Below are positions 36,005-48,356 of a stretch of 64,000 nucleotides of DNA, one piece after another (position 1 is the first letter of the stretch; every line of letters starts with the position of its first letter). Below the pieces are notes generated by a model that was not told the DNA's origin, did not search any database, and saw only the letters and a list, made by a program, of their open reading frames with translations. The stretch spans positions 874,077 to 938,076 of the forward strand of contig CM017571.1 of assembly GCA_007844125.1 (NCBI GenBank), written 5' to 3'. This DNA is from Sinonovacula constricta. Lineage: Eukaryota; Mollusca; Bivalvia; Cardiida; Solecurtidae. The position numbers and the translations under genes are program-made.

Positions 36005-39000
36005 CATCCAGCGATTGTAATGTAGGAAGACCCCTAAAATACATCAACATCCAGCTATTGGGGTGGAGGAAGACCCCAAACAACACAGTAACATCCAGCT
36101 ATTGGGGTGGAGGAAGACCCCAGACAATACATCAACATCCAGCTATTGGGGTGGAGGAAGACCCCAAACAACACATCAACATCCAGCTATTGGGGTGGAG
36201 GAAGACCCCAGACAATACATCAACATCCAGCTATTGGGGTGGAGGAAGACCCCAGACAATACATCAACATCCAGCTATTGGGGTGGAGGAAGACCCCAGA
36301 CAATACAGCAACATCCAGCTATTGGGGTGGAGGAAGACCCCAGACAATACAGTAACATCCAGCTATTGGGGTGGAGGAAGACCCCAGACAATACAGCAAC
36401 ATCCAGCCATTGTAACGGAGGAAGACCCCAGACAATACAGCAACATTCAGCTATTGTGGTGGAGGAAGACCCCAGACAATACAGCAACATCCAGCTATTG
36501 GGGTGGAGGAAGACCCCAGACAATACAGCAACATTCAGCTATTGTAATGGAGGAAGACCCTAAATAATACAGCAACATCCATCCATTGTAACGGAGGAAG
36601 ACCCCAGACAATACAGCAACATCCAGCTATTGGGGTGGAGGAAGACCCCAGACAATACAGTAACATCCAGCTATTGGGGTGGAGGAAGACCCCAGACAAT
36701 ACAGCAACATCCAGCCATTGTAACGGAGGAAGACCCCAGACAATACAGCAACATTCAGCTATTGTGGTGGAGGAAGACCCCAGACAATACAGCAACATCC
36801 AGCTATTGGGGTGGAGGAAGACCCCAGACAATACAGCAACATTCAGCTATTTTGGTGGAGGAAGACCCCAGAGAATACAGCAACATCCAGCTATTGGGGT
36901 GGAGGAAGACCCCAGACAATACATCAACATCCAGCTATTGGGGTGGAGGAAGACCCCAGACAATACAGCAACATCCAGCTATTGTGGTGGAGGAAAACCC
37001 CAGACAATACAGCAACATCCAGCTATTGTAATGGAGGAAGAACCCAGACAATACAGCAACATTCAGCTATTGTAATGGAGGAAAACCCCAGACAATACAG
37101 CAACATTCAGCTATTTTGGTGGAGGAAGACCCCAGACAATACATCAACTTCGAGCTATTGTAACGGAGGAAAACCCCAGACAATACAGCAACATTCAGCT
37201 ATTGTAATGGAGGAAGACCCCAGACAATACAGCAACATTCAGCTATTTTGGTGGAGGAAGACCCCAGACAATACAGCAACATCCAGCTATTGTAATGGAG
37301 GAAAACCCCAGACAATACAGCAACATTCAGCTATTGTAATGGAGGAAGACCCCAGACAATACAGCAACATCCAGCTATTGTAATGGAGGAAGACCCCAGA
37401 CAATACATCAACATCCAGCTATTGTAATGGAGGAAGACCCCAGACAATACAGCAACATTCAGCTATTGTAAAGGAGGAAGACCCCAGACAATACAGCAAC
37501 ATTCAGCTATTGTAATGGAGGAAGACCCCAGACAATACAGCAACATCCAGCTATTGTAATGGAGGAAGAACCCAGACAATTTAGCAACATCCAGCTATTT
37601 TTGTGGAGAAAGACCCAATACAATATAGCAACATCCAGCTATTGTAATGGAGGAAGAACCCAGACAATACAGCAACATCCAGCCATTGTAATGGAGGAAG
37701 AACCCAGACAATTTAGCAACATCCAGCTATTTTTGTGGAGAAAGACCCAATACAATATAGCAACATCCAGCTATTGTAACGGAGGAAGACCCCTAACAAT
37801 GCAGCAACGTCCAGCTATTGTAATGGAGGAAGACCCCAGACAATACATCAACATCCTGCCATTGTAACGGAGGAAGACCCCAGACAATACATCAACATCC
37901 AGCTATTGGGGTGGAGGAAGACTCCAGACAATACATCAACATCCAGCTGTTGTAATGGAGGAAGACCCCAGAAAATACATCAACATCCAGCTATTGGGGT
38001 GGAGGAAGACTCCAGACAATACATCAACATCCAGCTGTTGTAATGGAGGAAGACCCCAGACAATACATCAACATTCAGCCATTGTAATGGAGGAAGACCC
38101 CAGACAATACATCAACATCCAGCTGTTGTAATGGAGGAAGACCCCAGACAATACAGCAACATTCAGCTATTGGGATGGATGAAGATCCCAAACAATACAT
38201 CAACATCCAGCTATTGTAACGGAGGAAGACCCCAAACAATACAACAACATCCAGCTATTGTAATGGAGGAAGATCCCAGACAATACAGCAACATCCAGCT
38301 ATTGTAATGGAGGAAGACTCCAGTAAATACATCAACATCCAGCTACTGTAATGGAGGAAGACTCCAGACAATACATCAACATCCAGCTATTGTAATGGAG
38401 GAAGACTCCAGACAATACATCAACATCCAGCTACTGTAATGGAGGAAGACCCCAGACAATACAACAACATCCAGCTATTGTAATGGAGGAAGACCCCAGA
38501 CAATACAGTAACATCAAGCTATTGTAATGGAGGAAGACCCCAAACAATACAGCAACATCCAGCTATTGTAATGGAGCAAGACCCCAGACAATACATCAAC
38601 ATCGAGCTATTGTAATGGAGGAAGACCCCAGACAATACAGCAACATCCAGCTATTGTACTGGAGGAAGACTCCAAACAATACATCAACATCCAGCTATTG
38701 TAATGGAGGAAGACTCCAGACAATACATCAACATCCAGCTACTGTAATGGAGGAAGACCCCAGACAATACAACAACATCCAGCTATTGTAATGGAGGAAG
38801 ACCCCAGACAATACAGCAACATCCAGCTGTTGTAATGGAGGAAGACTCCAGACAATACAACAACATCCAGCTATTGGGATGGATGAAAACCCCAGACAAT
38901 ACAGCAACATCCAGCTGTTGTAATGGAGGAAGACCCCAAACAATACAACATCCATCTATTGTGGTGGATGAAGACCCCAGACAATACATCAACATCCAGC

Positions 39001-42000
39001 TATTGGGGTGGAGGAAGACCCCAGACAATACAGTAACATCCAGCTATTGGGATGGAGGAAGATCCCAAACAATACAGCAACATCCATCTATTGTGGTGGA
39101 GGAAGACCCCAAACAATACATCAACATCCAGCTATGGTGGTGGATGAAGACCCCAGACAATACAGCAACATTCAGCTATTGTAATGGAGGAAGACCCCAG
39201 ACAATACAGCAACATCCAGCTGTTGTAATGGAGGAAGACTCCAGACAATACAACAACATCCAGCTATTGGGATGGATGAAGATCCCAAACAATACATCAA
39301 CATCCAGCTATTGTAATGGAGGAAGACCCCAGACAATACAGCAACATTCAGCTATTATAATGGATGAAGACCCCAGACAATACAACAACATCCAGCTTTT
39401 GGGATGGAGGAAGATCCCAAACAATACATCAACATCCAGCCATTGTAATGGAGGAAGACCCCAAACAATACAGCAACTTCCAGCTATTGTGGTGGAGGAA
39501 GACCCCAGACAATACAGCAACATCCAGCTATTGTAATGGAGGAAGACCCCAGACAATACATCAACATCCAGCCATTGTAACGGAGGAAGACCCCAAACAA
39601 TACAGCAACATCCAGCTATTGTAATGGAGGAAGACCCCAGACAATACATCAACATCCAGCCATTGTAACGGAGGAAGACCCCAAACAATACAGCAACATC
39701 CAGCTATTGTACTGGAGGAAGACTCCAAACAATACATCAACATCCAGCTATTGTAATGGAGGAAGACTCCAGACAATACATCAACATCCAGCTACTGTAA
39801 TGGAGGAAGACCCCAGACAATACAACAACATCCAGCTATTGTGATGGAGGAAGACCCCAGACAATACAGCAACATCCAGCTGTTGTAATGGAGGAAGACT
39901 CCAGACAATACAACAACATCCAGCTATTGGGATGGATGAAAACCCCAGACAATACAGCAACATCCAGCTGTTGTAATGGAGGAAGACCCCAAACAATACA
40001 ACATCCATCTATTGTGGTGGATGAAGACCCCAGACAATACATCAACATCCAGCTATTGGGGTGGAGGAAGACCCCAGACAATACAGTAACATCCAGCTAT
40101 TGGGATGGAGGAAGATCCCAAACAATACAGCAACATCCAGCTATTGTAATGGAGGAAGACTCCAGACAATACATCAACATCCAGCTACTGTAATGGAGGA
40201 AGACCCCAGACAATACAACAACATCCAGCTATTGTAATGGAGGAAGACCCCAGACAATACAGCAACATCCAGCTGTTGTAATGGAGGAAGACTCCAGACA
40301 ATACAACAACATCCAGCTATTGTAATGGAGGAAGACTCCAGACAATACAGCAACATCCAGCTATTGTACTGGAGGAAGACTCCAAACAATACATCAACAT
40401 CCAGCTATTGTAATGGAGGAAGACTCCAGACAATACATCAACATCCAGCTACTGTAATGGAGGAAGACCCCAGAAAATACAACAACATCCAGCTATTGTA
40501 ATGGAGGAAGACCCCAGACAATACAGCAACATCCAGCTGTTGTAATGGAGGAAGACTCCAGACAATACAACAACATCCAGCTATTGGGATGGATGAAAAC
40601 CCCAGACAATACAGCAACATCCAGCTGTTGTAATGGAGGAAGACCCCAAACAATACAACATCCATCTATTGTGGTGGATGAAGACCCCAGACAATACATC
40701 AACATCCAGCTATTGGGATGGAGGAAGACCCCAGACAATACATCAACATCCAGCTATTGGGGTGGAGGAAGACCCCAGACAATACAGTAACATCCAGCTA
40801 TTGGGATGGAGGAAGATCCCAAACAATACAGCAACATCCATCTATTGTGGTGGAGGAAGACCCCAAACAATACATCAACATCCAGCTATGGTGGTGGATG
40901 AAGACCCCAGACAATACAGCAACATTCAGCTATTGTAATGGAGGAAGACCCCAGACAATACAGCAACATCCAGCTGTTGTAATGGAGGAAGACTCCAGAC
41001 AATACAACAACATCCAGCTATTGGGATGGATGAAGATCCCAAACAATACATCAACATCCAGCTATTGTAATGGAGGAAGACCCCAGACAATACAGCAACA
41101 TTCAGCTATTGTAATGGATGAAGACCCCAGACAATACAACAACATCCAGCTTTTGGGATGGAGGAAGATCCCAAACAATACATCAACATCCAGCCATTGT
41201 AATGGAGGAAGACCCCAAACAATACAGCAACTTCCAGCTATTGTAACGGAGGAAGACCCCAAAAAATACATCAACATCCAGCTATTGTAATGGAGGAAGA
41301 CCCCAGACAATACATCAACATCCAGCCATTGTAACGGAGGAAGACCCCAAACAATACAGCAACATCCAGCTATTGTAACGGAGGAAGACCCCAAACAATA
41401 CAGCAACATCCAGCTATTGTAATAGAGGAAGACCCCAAACAATATAGCAACATCCAGCTATTGGGATGGAGGAAGACCCCAGACAATACAACAACATCCA
41501 GCTATTGGGGTGGAGGAAGACCCCAGACAATACAACAACATCCAGCTATTGGGATGAAGGAAGACCCCAAACAATACAACAACATCCAGCTATTGGGATG
41601 GAAGAAGACCCCAGACAATACATCAACATCCAGCTATTGGGATGGATGAAGATCCCAAACAATACATCAACATTCAGCTATTGTAATGGAGGAAGACCCC
41701 AGACAATACAGCAACATTCAGCTATTGTAATGGATGAAGACCCCAGACAATACAACAACATCCAGCTATTGGGATGGAGGAAGATCCCAAACAATACATC
41801 AACATCCAGCCATTGTAATGGAGGAAGACCCCAAACAATACAGCAACATCCAGCTATTGTAACGGAGGAAGACCCCAAACAATACATCAACATCCAACTA
41901 TTGTAATGGAGGAAGACCCCAGACAATACAGCAACATCCAGCTATTGTAACGGAGGAAGACCCCAGACAATACAGCAACATCCAGCTATTGTAACAGAGG

Positions 42001-43890
42001 AAGACCCCAAACAAAATATCAACATCCAGCTATTGTAACAGAGGAAGACCCCAAACGAAATATCAACATCCAGCTATTGTAACAGAGGAAGACCCCAAAC
42101 AAAATATCAACATCCAGCTATTGTAACGGAGGAAGACCCCAAACAAAATATCAACATCCAGCTATTGTAATGGAGGAAGACCCCAAACAATACAGCAACA
42201 TCCAGCTATTGTAACAGAGGAAGACCCAGACAACACAGTAACATCCAGCTATTGTAACAGAGGAAGACCCAGACAATACAGCAACATCCAGCTATTGTAA
42301 CGGAGGAAGACCCCAGACAATACAGTAACATCAAGCTATTGTAATGGAGGAAGACCCCAAACAATACAGCAACATCCAGCTATTGTAATGGAGCAAGACC
42401 CCAGACAATACATCAACATCGAGCTATTGTAATGGAGGAAGACCCCAGACAATACAGCAACATCCAGCTATTGTACTGGAGGAAGACCCCAGACAATACA
42501 GCAACATCCAACTATTGTGGTGGAGGAAGACCCCAAACAATACAGCAACATCCAGCTATTGGGGTGGAGGAAGACCCCAGACAATACAGCAACATCCAGC
42601 TATTTTACCGGAGGAAGACCCCAGACAATACAGCAACATCCAGCTATTGTAATGGAGGAAGACCCCAGACAATACAGCAACATCCAACTATTGTGGTGGA
42701 AGAAGACCCCAAACAATACAGCAACATCCAACTATTGTGGTGGAGGAAGACCCCAAACAATACAGCAACATCCAGCTATTGGGGTGGAGGAAGACCCCAG
42801 ACATTACAGCAACATCCAACTATTGTGGTGAAGGAAGACCCCAGACAATACAGCAACATCCAGCTATTGTAATGAAGGTAGACCCAGACAATACATCAAC
42901 ATCCAGCTATTGTAATGGAGGAAGACCCTAGACAATACATCAACATCCAGCTATTGTAATGGAGGAAGACCCTAGACAATACAGCAACATCGAGCTATTG
43001 TAATGGAGGAAGACCCCAGACAATACATCAACATCGAGCTATTGTAATGGAGGAAGACCCCAGTCAATACATCAACATCCAGCTATTGTAATGGAGGAAG
43101 ACCCTAGACAATACAGCAACATCCAGCTATTGTAACGGAGGAAGACCCCAGACAATACAACAACATCCAGCTATTGGGGTGGAGGAAGACCCCAGACATT
43201 ACAGCAACATCCAACTATTGTGGTGGAGGAAGACCCCAGACAATACAGCAACATCCAGCTATTGTAATGAAGGAAGACCCCAGACAATACATCAACATCG
43301 AGCTATTGTAATGGAGGAAGACCCCAGTCAATACATCAACATCCAGCTATTGTAATGGAGGAAGACCCCAGACAATACAGCAACATCCATCTATTGTAAT
43401 GGAGGAAGACCCCAGACAATATAGCAATAACCAGCTGTTGTAATGGAGGAAGACCCCAGACAATACATCAACATCCAGCTGTTGTAATGGAGGAAGACCC
43501 CAGTCAATACACCAACATCTAGCTATTGTAATGGAGGAAGACCCCAAACAATATAGCAATAACCAGCTGTTGTAATGGAGGAAGACCCCAGACAATACAT
43601 CAACATCCAGCTGTTGTAATGGAGGAAGACCCCAGACAATATAGCAATAACCAGCTGTTGTAATGGAGGAAGACCCCAGACAATACATCAACATCCAGCT
43701 GTTGTAATGGAGGAAGACCCCAGTCAATACATCAACATCTAGCCATTGTAATGGAGGAAGACCCCAGACATTACAGCAACATCCAGCTATTGGGGTGGAG
43801 GAAGACCCCAGACAATACAGCAACATCCAGCTATTTTGGTTGAGGATGACCCCAGACAATATAGCAACATCCAGCAATTTTGGTGGAGGA
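36005..43890. repeat. 44-bp minisatellite array, about 179 units
   Basis: Continuous tandem array. The unit is CAGCTATTGGGGTGGAGGAA + GACCCCAGACAATACA + KCAACATC (44 bp). Four main variants differ after CTATT: GGGGTGG (dominant near 36.0-36.9 kb), GTAATGG (37-43 kb), GTAACGG and GGGATGG. Because 44 is not a multiple of 3 and most units lack stops, open frames of 60-230 codons appear in several frames on both strands; these are artefacts of the repeat. One recurring unit is 41 bp (loss of three bases in ACAATACAACATCC). The right end runs without a break into a SINE (43850-44058). Confidence 0.97.
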
Positions 43891-44058
43891 TGACCCCAGA
43901 AAAATATCTAGATAGAACCACAGGTGCACTGCAAGTCAGCAGGAAGACCTTCCCTCGTTTCTTTGCCCTGAATAGGATTCAAACCCAGATGGTGAGAGGC
44001 TATGCACTATGAGAAGTTACAAGTTGGTGACTCTATCACTACACCAAGGGCCACAAAG
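43850..44058 (-). mobile_element. SINE family A copy from which the array extends
   Basis: Minus strand: tRNA-like head (TTGGTGTAGTGATAGAGTC, B-box GGGTTTGAATCC), body GGTTCTATCTAGATATTTTT, then directly the first array monomers (GGGGTCATCCTCCACC, AAAATTGCTGGATGTTGC). The expected 3' end (ATGATCATTAATGGTCACTG) is not found at this side because the array follows; nor is it evident at the far end near 36 kb. Confidence 0.8.
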
Positions 44059-44107
44059 TAATTAACTTAAACTTGCCAAAATTGTAAAGGTCGAGCCACC
44101 TCCTCAC

Positions 44108-44195
44108 TGTAAGCTATGACATTGTTAAAGATTTTGTCAGCAATGTGGTCAGTATTTGTTGCTCCACGGTCATCATAATTACCAAACATCATCAG
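44108..44195 (-). CDS. Orphan candidate exon of unknown gene
   Basis: An 88-base stretch on the minus strand is preceded by GACTTCCAG| and followed by |GTGAGG. It encodes LMMFGNYDDRGATNTD then HIADKIFNNVIAY, which looks like conserved protein rather than noise. I do not recognise the family and found no partner exons nearby. It may be an isolated exon, a pseudo-exon or a coincidence. Confidence 0.25.
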
Positions 44196-45530
44196 CTGGA
44201 AGTCAGTCATTGTCAAGTATATCTCACCTTAACCCTTTAGCTCATGCATATGCCATTTTACGCCTTTTGTAAAGCATTCACAATTATTCCTTTTATCTTC
44301 AGCTGTATCAGCACAACTAAAAGATTATTAGAAGACTAGTTTAATCTAGGGTATATAATTATATACCAAAAATGCATGTGTTTAAAAATATTTAAAACTG
44401 TTTCAAAGAAAATCAACGAAATCAAGTGAATTTTAAAAACCCTGTACATTTACCATGCATGCAAGGGTTAAGTTTGAAACACCTCATGATTTTATTTATA
44501 GAAAAGATTTCATTGTATTACTTAGCCGTATCATGCGATGTGTGTTTGTTCTGGTGTATTTGCCAAACTAACTGTGAGTCATTTGGTTAGTTGATATCGT
44601 AAATTGGTAACTCTTGTGACAAATCACTTTTACCATCGCATGTGTATATACTTAATAAAACTTCTAACGCTTCCACTTTTTAACATTTGAGAAAATGTCC
44701 AAGATAGGTGCACCAAAATTTAAAATGTTTTGAAAATGACTTCCTCTTGCTCTTATTGCGTACAAAAACATTTGCATAACTTGAAAACGTCCCATCTAAT
44801 GATTATGCAAGTTCTGGAACTCCGCATTTCAATAGTCACAAAATTAAACAAAAACTTTCATTGGTATAACATCTTTTTATTCCATCAGTCTATCAAACTT
44901 CTACCATATAAATAAAACACCTGATAAATTAGATAAATAATTAAGCTTATTGCATGTTTATAGTTGACTTAACTCGTTTTCTGTAAACACATTGCTTTTC
45001 CAATTATAGACCATTCACCAAAATTATTTGCAAACTGACTTCAAGTCCATGTAAAGCTTTATTTTATTTCACAATTAAAAGCCAAAATTAATAAGTCCTC
45101 TAACTAAAAGTCAAGAAGACCCCAAAATATCTTTTCATGCAGTATTAAATTGGCAATATAACAGTGGCATTCTGAAATACGTGGGTAGGTACGACTGTAT
45201 TAACTTTAATTGGTAGAAGTATTCTTAAACATCTCATGTACCAAAGAAATTCATTAAAAACATGGAAATGAGTGCAATTTTTTTCATATGAAATGAGACG
45301 ACTTTTTCTTATATCATGTGATCGTTATCTGAATAATTTTCCTCTAAGACCACACATTCTGATCCTATGGTTTTTAAGAAGCAATGCATATGGAACGTAA
45401 ATTGCAAGTGCTTATCATGAAGCAAAGTGTGGTGCACGTAGCGCTAGTGCAAATTACCTATGAATGACTTGGGAACTTGGTAAAATACATTTATATAAAC
45501 AGTTCCAGTAAGAAAAGATGGCAGGATTAT
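44196..45530. other. Unassigned AT-rich region
   Basis: No gene, RNA or recognisable mobile element was seen. Confidence 0.5.
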
Positions 45531-45534
45531 CAAA

Positions 45535-45840
45535 AGAAGCAAGAACTAGGATGGATTTGATGGATTTTTTGGCATTTTTGCCAAAACTGTGCCGCAACAT
45601 ATCTTTTATTATAGCACAGGGGCACTCATAAGGTGCCCAGGGAGTGAACCCAGCTGGTCCATTATACTGACAATGATGAGTCAGGCGTAATGCTGTCCCC
45701 TTAGCCCTGAGCGTTAGGAGGGAAGCCACTACTACCAACTTTTAAGTCTTTGGTTTGACCCAGTCGGGGTTTGAACACGCAACCTCCAAATTCACAAGCC
45801 GACGCTCAGTTTGTAGCGTTAGTACAAGGTGGTGTCATGT
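45535..45840 (-). mobile_element. tRNA-derived SINE, family C
   Basis: Inverted relative of 53985-54275: shared ACTTTTAAGTCTTTGGTTTG, GTGGCTTCCCTCC (as reverse), CAGGGGCACTCATAAGGTGC and the terminal GGCATTTTTGCC hairpin. Confidence 0.8.
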
Positions 45841-46554
45841 ACAGACAGGTTAGTACAACTAACTTATAACATGGACTTTTAAACAACCATTAGGTTCAAT
45901 ATTTTATGTATAATTTGAAAGGATATGTCTTGACCATTTACTATTCTGTATATAAAACACCATTTCGCTGGAAGTTCATGCACTTTGTTTATAAAGTTTT
46001 AACAAATTCAACTATGTATTAAAAAATTCATGTTGCTTCTATGCTCATTGTACACCAAACCAGTGTTGTTCATTTGATGAAGGAGTTTCAACATAGGTTT
46101 GTTCAGGGATCTCCCATAGACAACACCGTAGTGTAACCACTACACAACAACATTCTTGACGAACACCAATAGAATAGAATTAGTTGGGCCAATGACATAT
46201 CACAGAGTTTCCATAGGAATTTACTGTCATACTATTAGTTATACAACAGTACGATCTCCGATAAGAAAACAGGGCATACGTTGATGATTTCCATTTTGTG
46301 GCAATGTACTTATGGTCAGATTTCTACAAGATAGAAAACAATGGGCATGCAGGCATGTACAGGTGACAAGGGCCGATTGGGCATCGATGCTTTTTACGGA
46401 TGAATCCTGGCTTAATCCCTCTGACAATGATATCAGAAACCATGTTTAAAGGAGGTGCAATGAATGATTTAGTGACACAGAGATTTGGTAGAGGCTCAGT
46501 AATGGGAGGGATTTCACTGATCACTTAAACCTGTGGTTTAGGTTTACTGGGGTT

Positions 46555-46845
46555 ACCATCCCTCCGACAGTATAGCAGTTATCTGAGTGGTGCCCACTAG
46601 AAGCAGAATAATGCTGCCTTCACTGTGTATAGCATGCCATGAACACTTGGCATCATACCAAACCCAGTCCTATTATCCTGACACTGGCCCAACCAGTCGT
46701 AGAACTACCCATATATTTGCTTGAGCATTAGCAAGGGAGCTATACCACTACAATTTTTAACAACTTTGATATGTCATGTTCCGGGATTAGACCCGAGCCT
46801 TCATACCTGGAGTCGATACTCTACCTATTAAGTTACCCCAGGTTT
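46555..46845 (-). mobile_element. SINE family B
   Basis: Inverted family-B body (ATTATCCTGACACTGGCCCA, then TTAGCAAGGGAGCTATACCA) with tRNA-like head (GGGATTAGACCC as B-box region). Confidence 0.82.
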
Positions 46846-46889
46846 AATTATAACAGATATGTTAAATGCAGCTAGGTACTGTAATGATA

Positions 46890-47190
46890 TCCATATGCCC
46901 TAATGCCTTCCACACATCCAGATTAACAGAGGAATGTGACCGATATAGGATGGCACTCAGATTCCATCACCCTGAGTTTTTCTGTGCAAATCGAATAAAC
47001 TTGCTACCCTGCCCTCTTGCTCACCAGACATATTTAAGATGTTGTGGGGTGAGTGTCCAGCCAACATTCAGCAGCTGGGGCAGTTTGTAGTGGATGAGTG
47101 GAAGTGGATGAGCAGAATCCGATTGAACAGCACAGTTGCAGTGAGTATGCGCAGTCAATGCACTGAAGCAAATGGTGGACATACTCCCTG
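46890..47190 (+). pseudogene. Tc1/mariner transposase C-terminal remnant
   Basis: Pieces in two frames match the C-terminal half of Tc1-type transposases: FHTSRLTEECD, a decayed WPxxSPDLxP region (WHSDSITLS), then ANIQQLGQFVVDEWKWM and SMRSQCTEANGGHTPW, which is the usual C-terminal motif. Stops and frame shifts; no TIRs seen. Confidence 0.5.
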
Positions 47191-48199
47191 GTGATTGATT
47201 CATCTCCTGCACTTGTAGATACAAATCAGTTTGTTTTTTGCTTAGTGGCAATGTTTATTTAGGATGAAACACATTTTATTTAGTGTACATTGTATTTATT
47301 TGCTTTTATTATTTAATTACATTTATGAAATTATTTGTTTATCAAGTGTTTCATTTATCTGGTAGTACTGTGTGACCAATTGATGAAACAAAAAAATAAA
47401 TAAGAAAAGGTCCTATCAAAATGTTCACAGATATTTAAATTTTATCTACCTGTAGACAAAGGCAAACAAGGTAAATGTAAATGTGACAAAAACACAGAGA
47501 TGAGACATAACACACAAAAAGAAAAACTATCAGTTACTGCCTTGGAATAGTCAGTCAGCAAAATATCCATGCAATACCCATGAATTGTTTTGTTTAATTT
47601 TTTTACTTATGAAAATGGAGGTTACGTAACCTAATGGACAGTTGCATGGTTTTCAAGTTATGTGAACAATTTCATATGCACTACCAGCAGGGGAGAGTCT
47701 TTCCTGAATGTTGCAAATCTTGAATAATTTCTAAGATACGGAGAAGTTTTGTTAAGTGTATATGCTTAGGTAAATGGTATAAACTGTAAAATACCTTAAG
47801 TAATTTTGACAATAAACTGCATGTCTGCAATAAAGCCTCAGTTGTCCAAACATCTATCCTTGTGTATGTTTTCAGCTGAATGAAATAGAAAGATATGCAG
47901 TTAAATTAATTCACAAAGAAAAAATACAGCAACAACAATATTATACAAAACTACATATACACAGTTATTTCATTGTTTCCTATGTAACAGGAGTGGACAA
48001 TTGACCCATAGAAATACTTACACATGGGTCATTCTACCAACTGTGCTATAGTGGCTCTGTGTTGTTCATTTAAAGCACTTACATATGTATAACACATGAA
48101 AAAACTTCACATGTAAATATTTGTTATTTCATTTAGTCCCGTGTTCAGTCCACTTAACATTTAGACATCAGGCTGTAGATAACGAATGTTGTAGCTAAC
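47191..48199. other. Unassigned region between Tc1 remnant and LINE
   Basis: AT-rich. A weak relative of the 10.7-kb dispersed repeat (ACTGCCTTGGAATAGTCAGTC) lies near 47535. Nothing else was recognised. Confidence 0.45.
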
Positions 48200-48356
48200 T
48201 ATCTATTTATACTGCTGTACGCCCCTTTCGGGTATTACTAGCAGGTGCGCGTCAGTGCAAGAATAAAAATTTTTAAATGACAAGAAGACTTCAAAGAAAA
48301 ACAGGGGTGAACTTGTTAAAAGAGTCAAAATCAGGTTAAAAACAGTGTTTTACTAT

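Noticed and set aside
36005..43890. Long open frames (60-230 codons) with repeats such as GGGRPQTIQQHP and VEEDPRQYSNIQLL on both strands
   Set aside because: They occur in several frames and on both strands because the 44-bp unit mostly lacks stops and is not a multiple of three. There is no start context, splice pattern or domain; they are by-products of the array.
36005..43890. CRISPR-like array
   Set aside because: The unit has no separate repeat and unique spacer; the whole 44 bp is one degenerate tandem monomer, and the context is eukaryotic.
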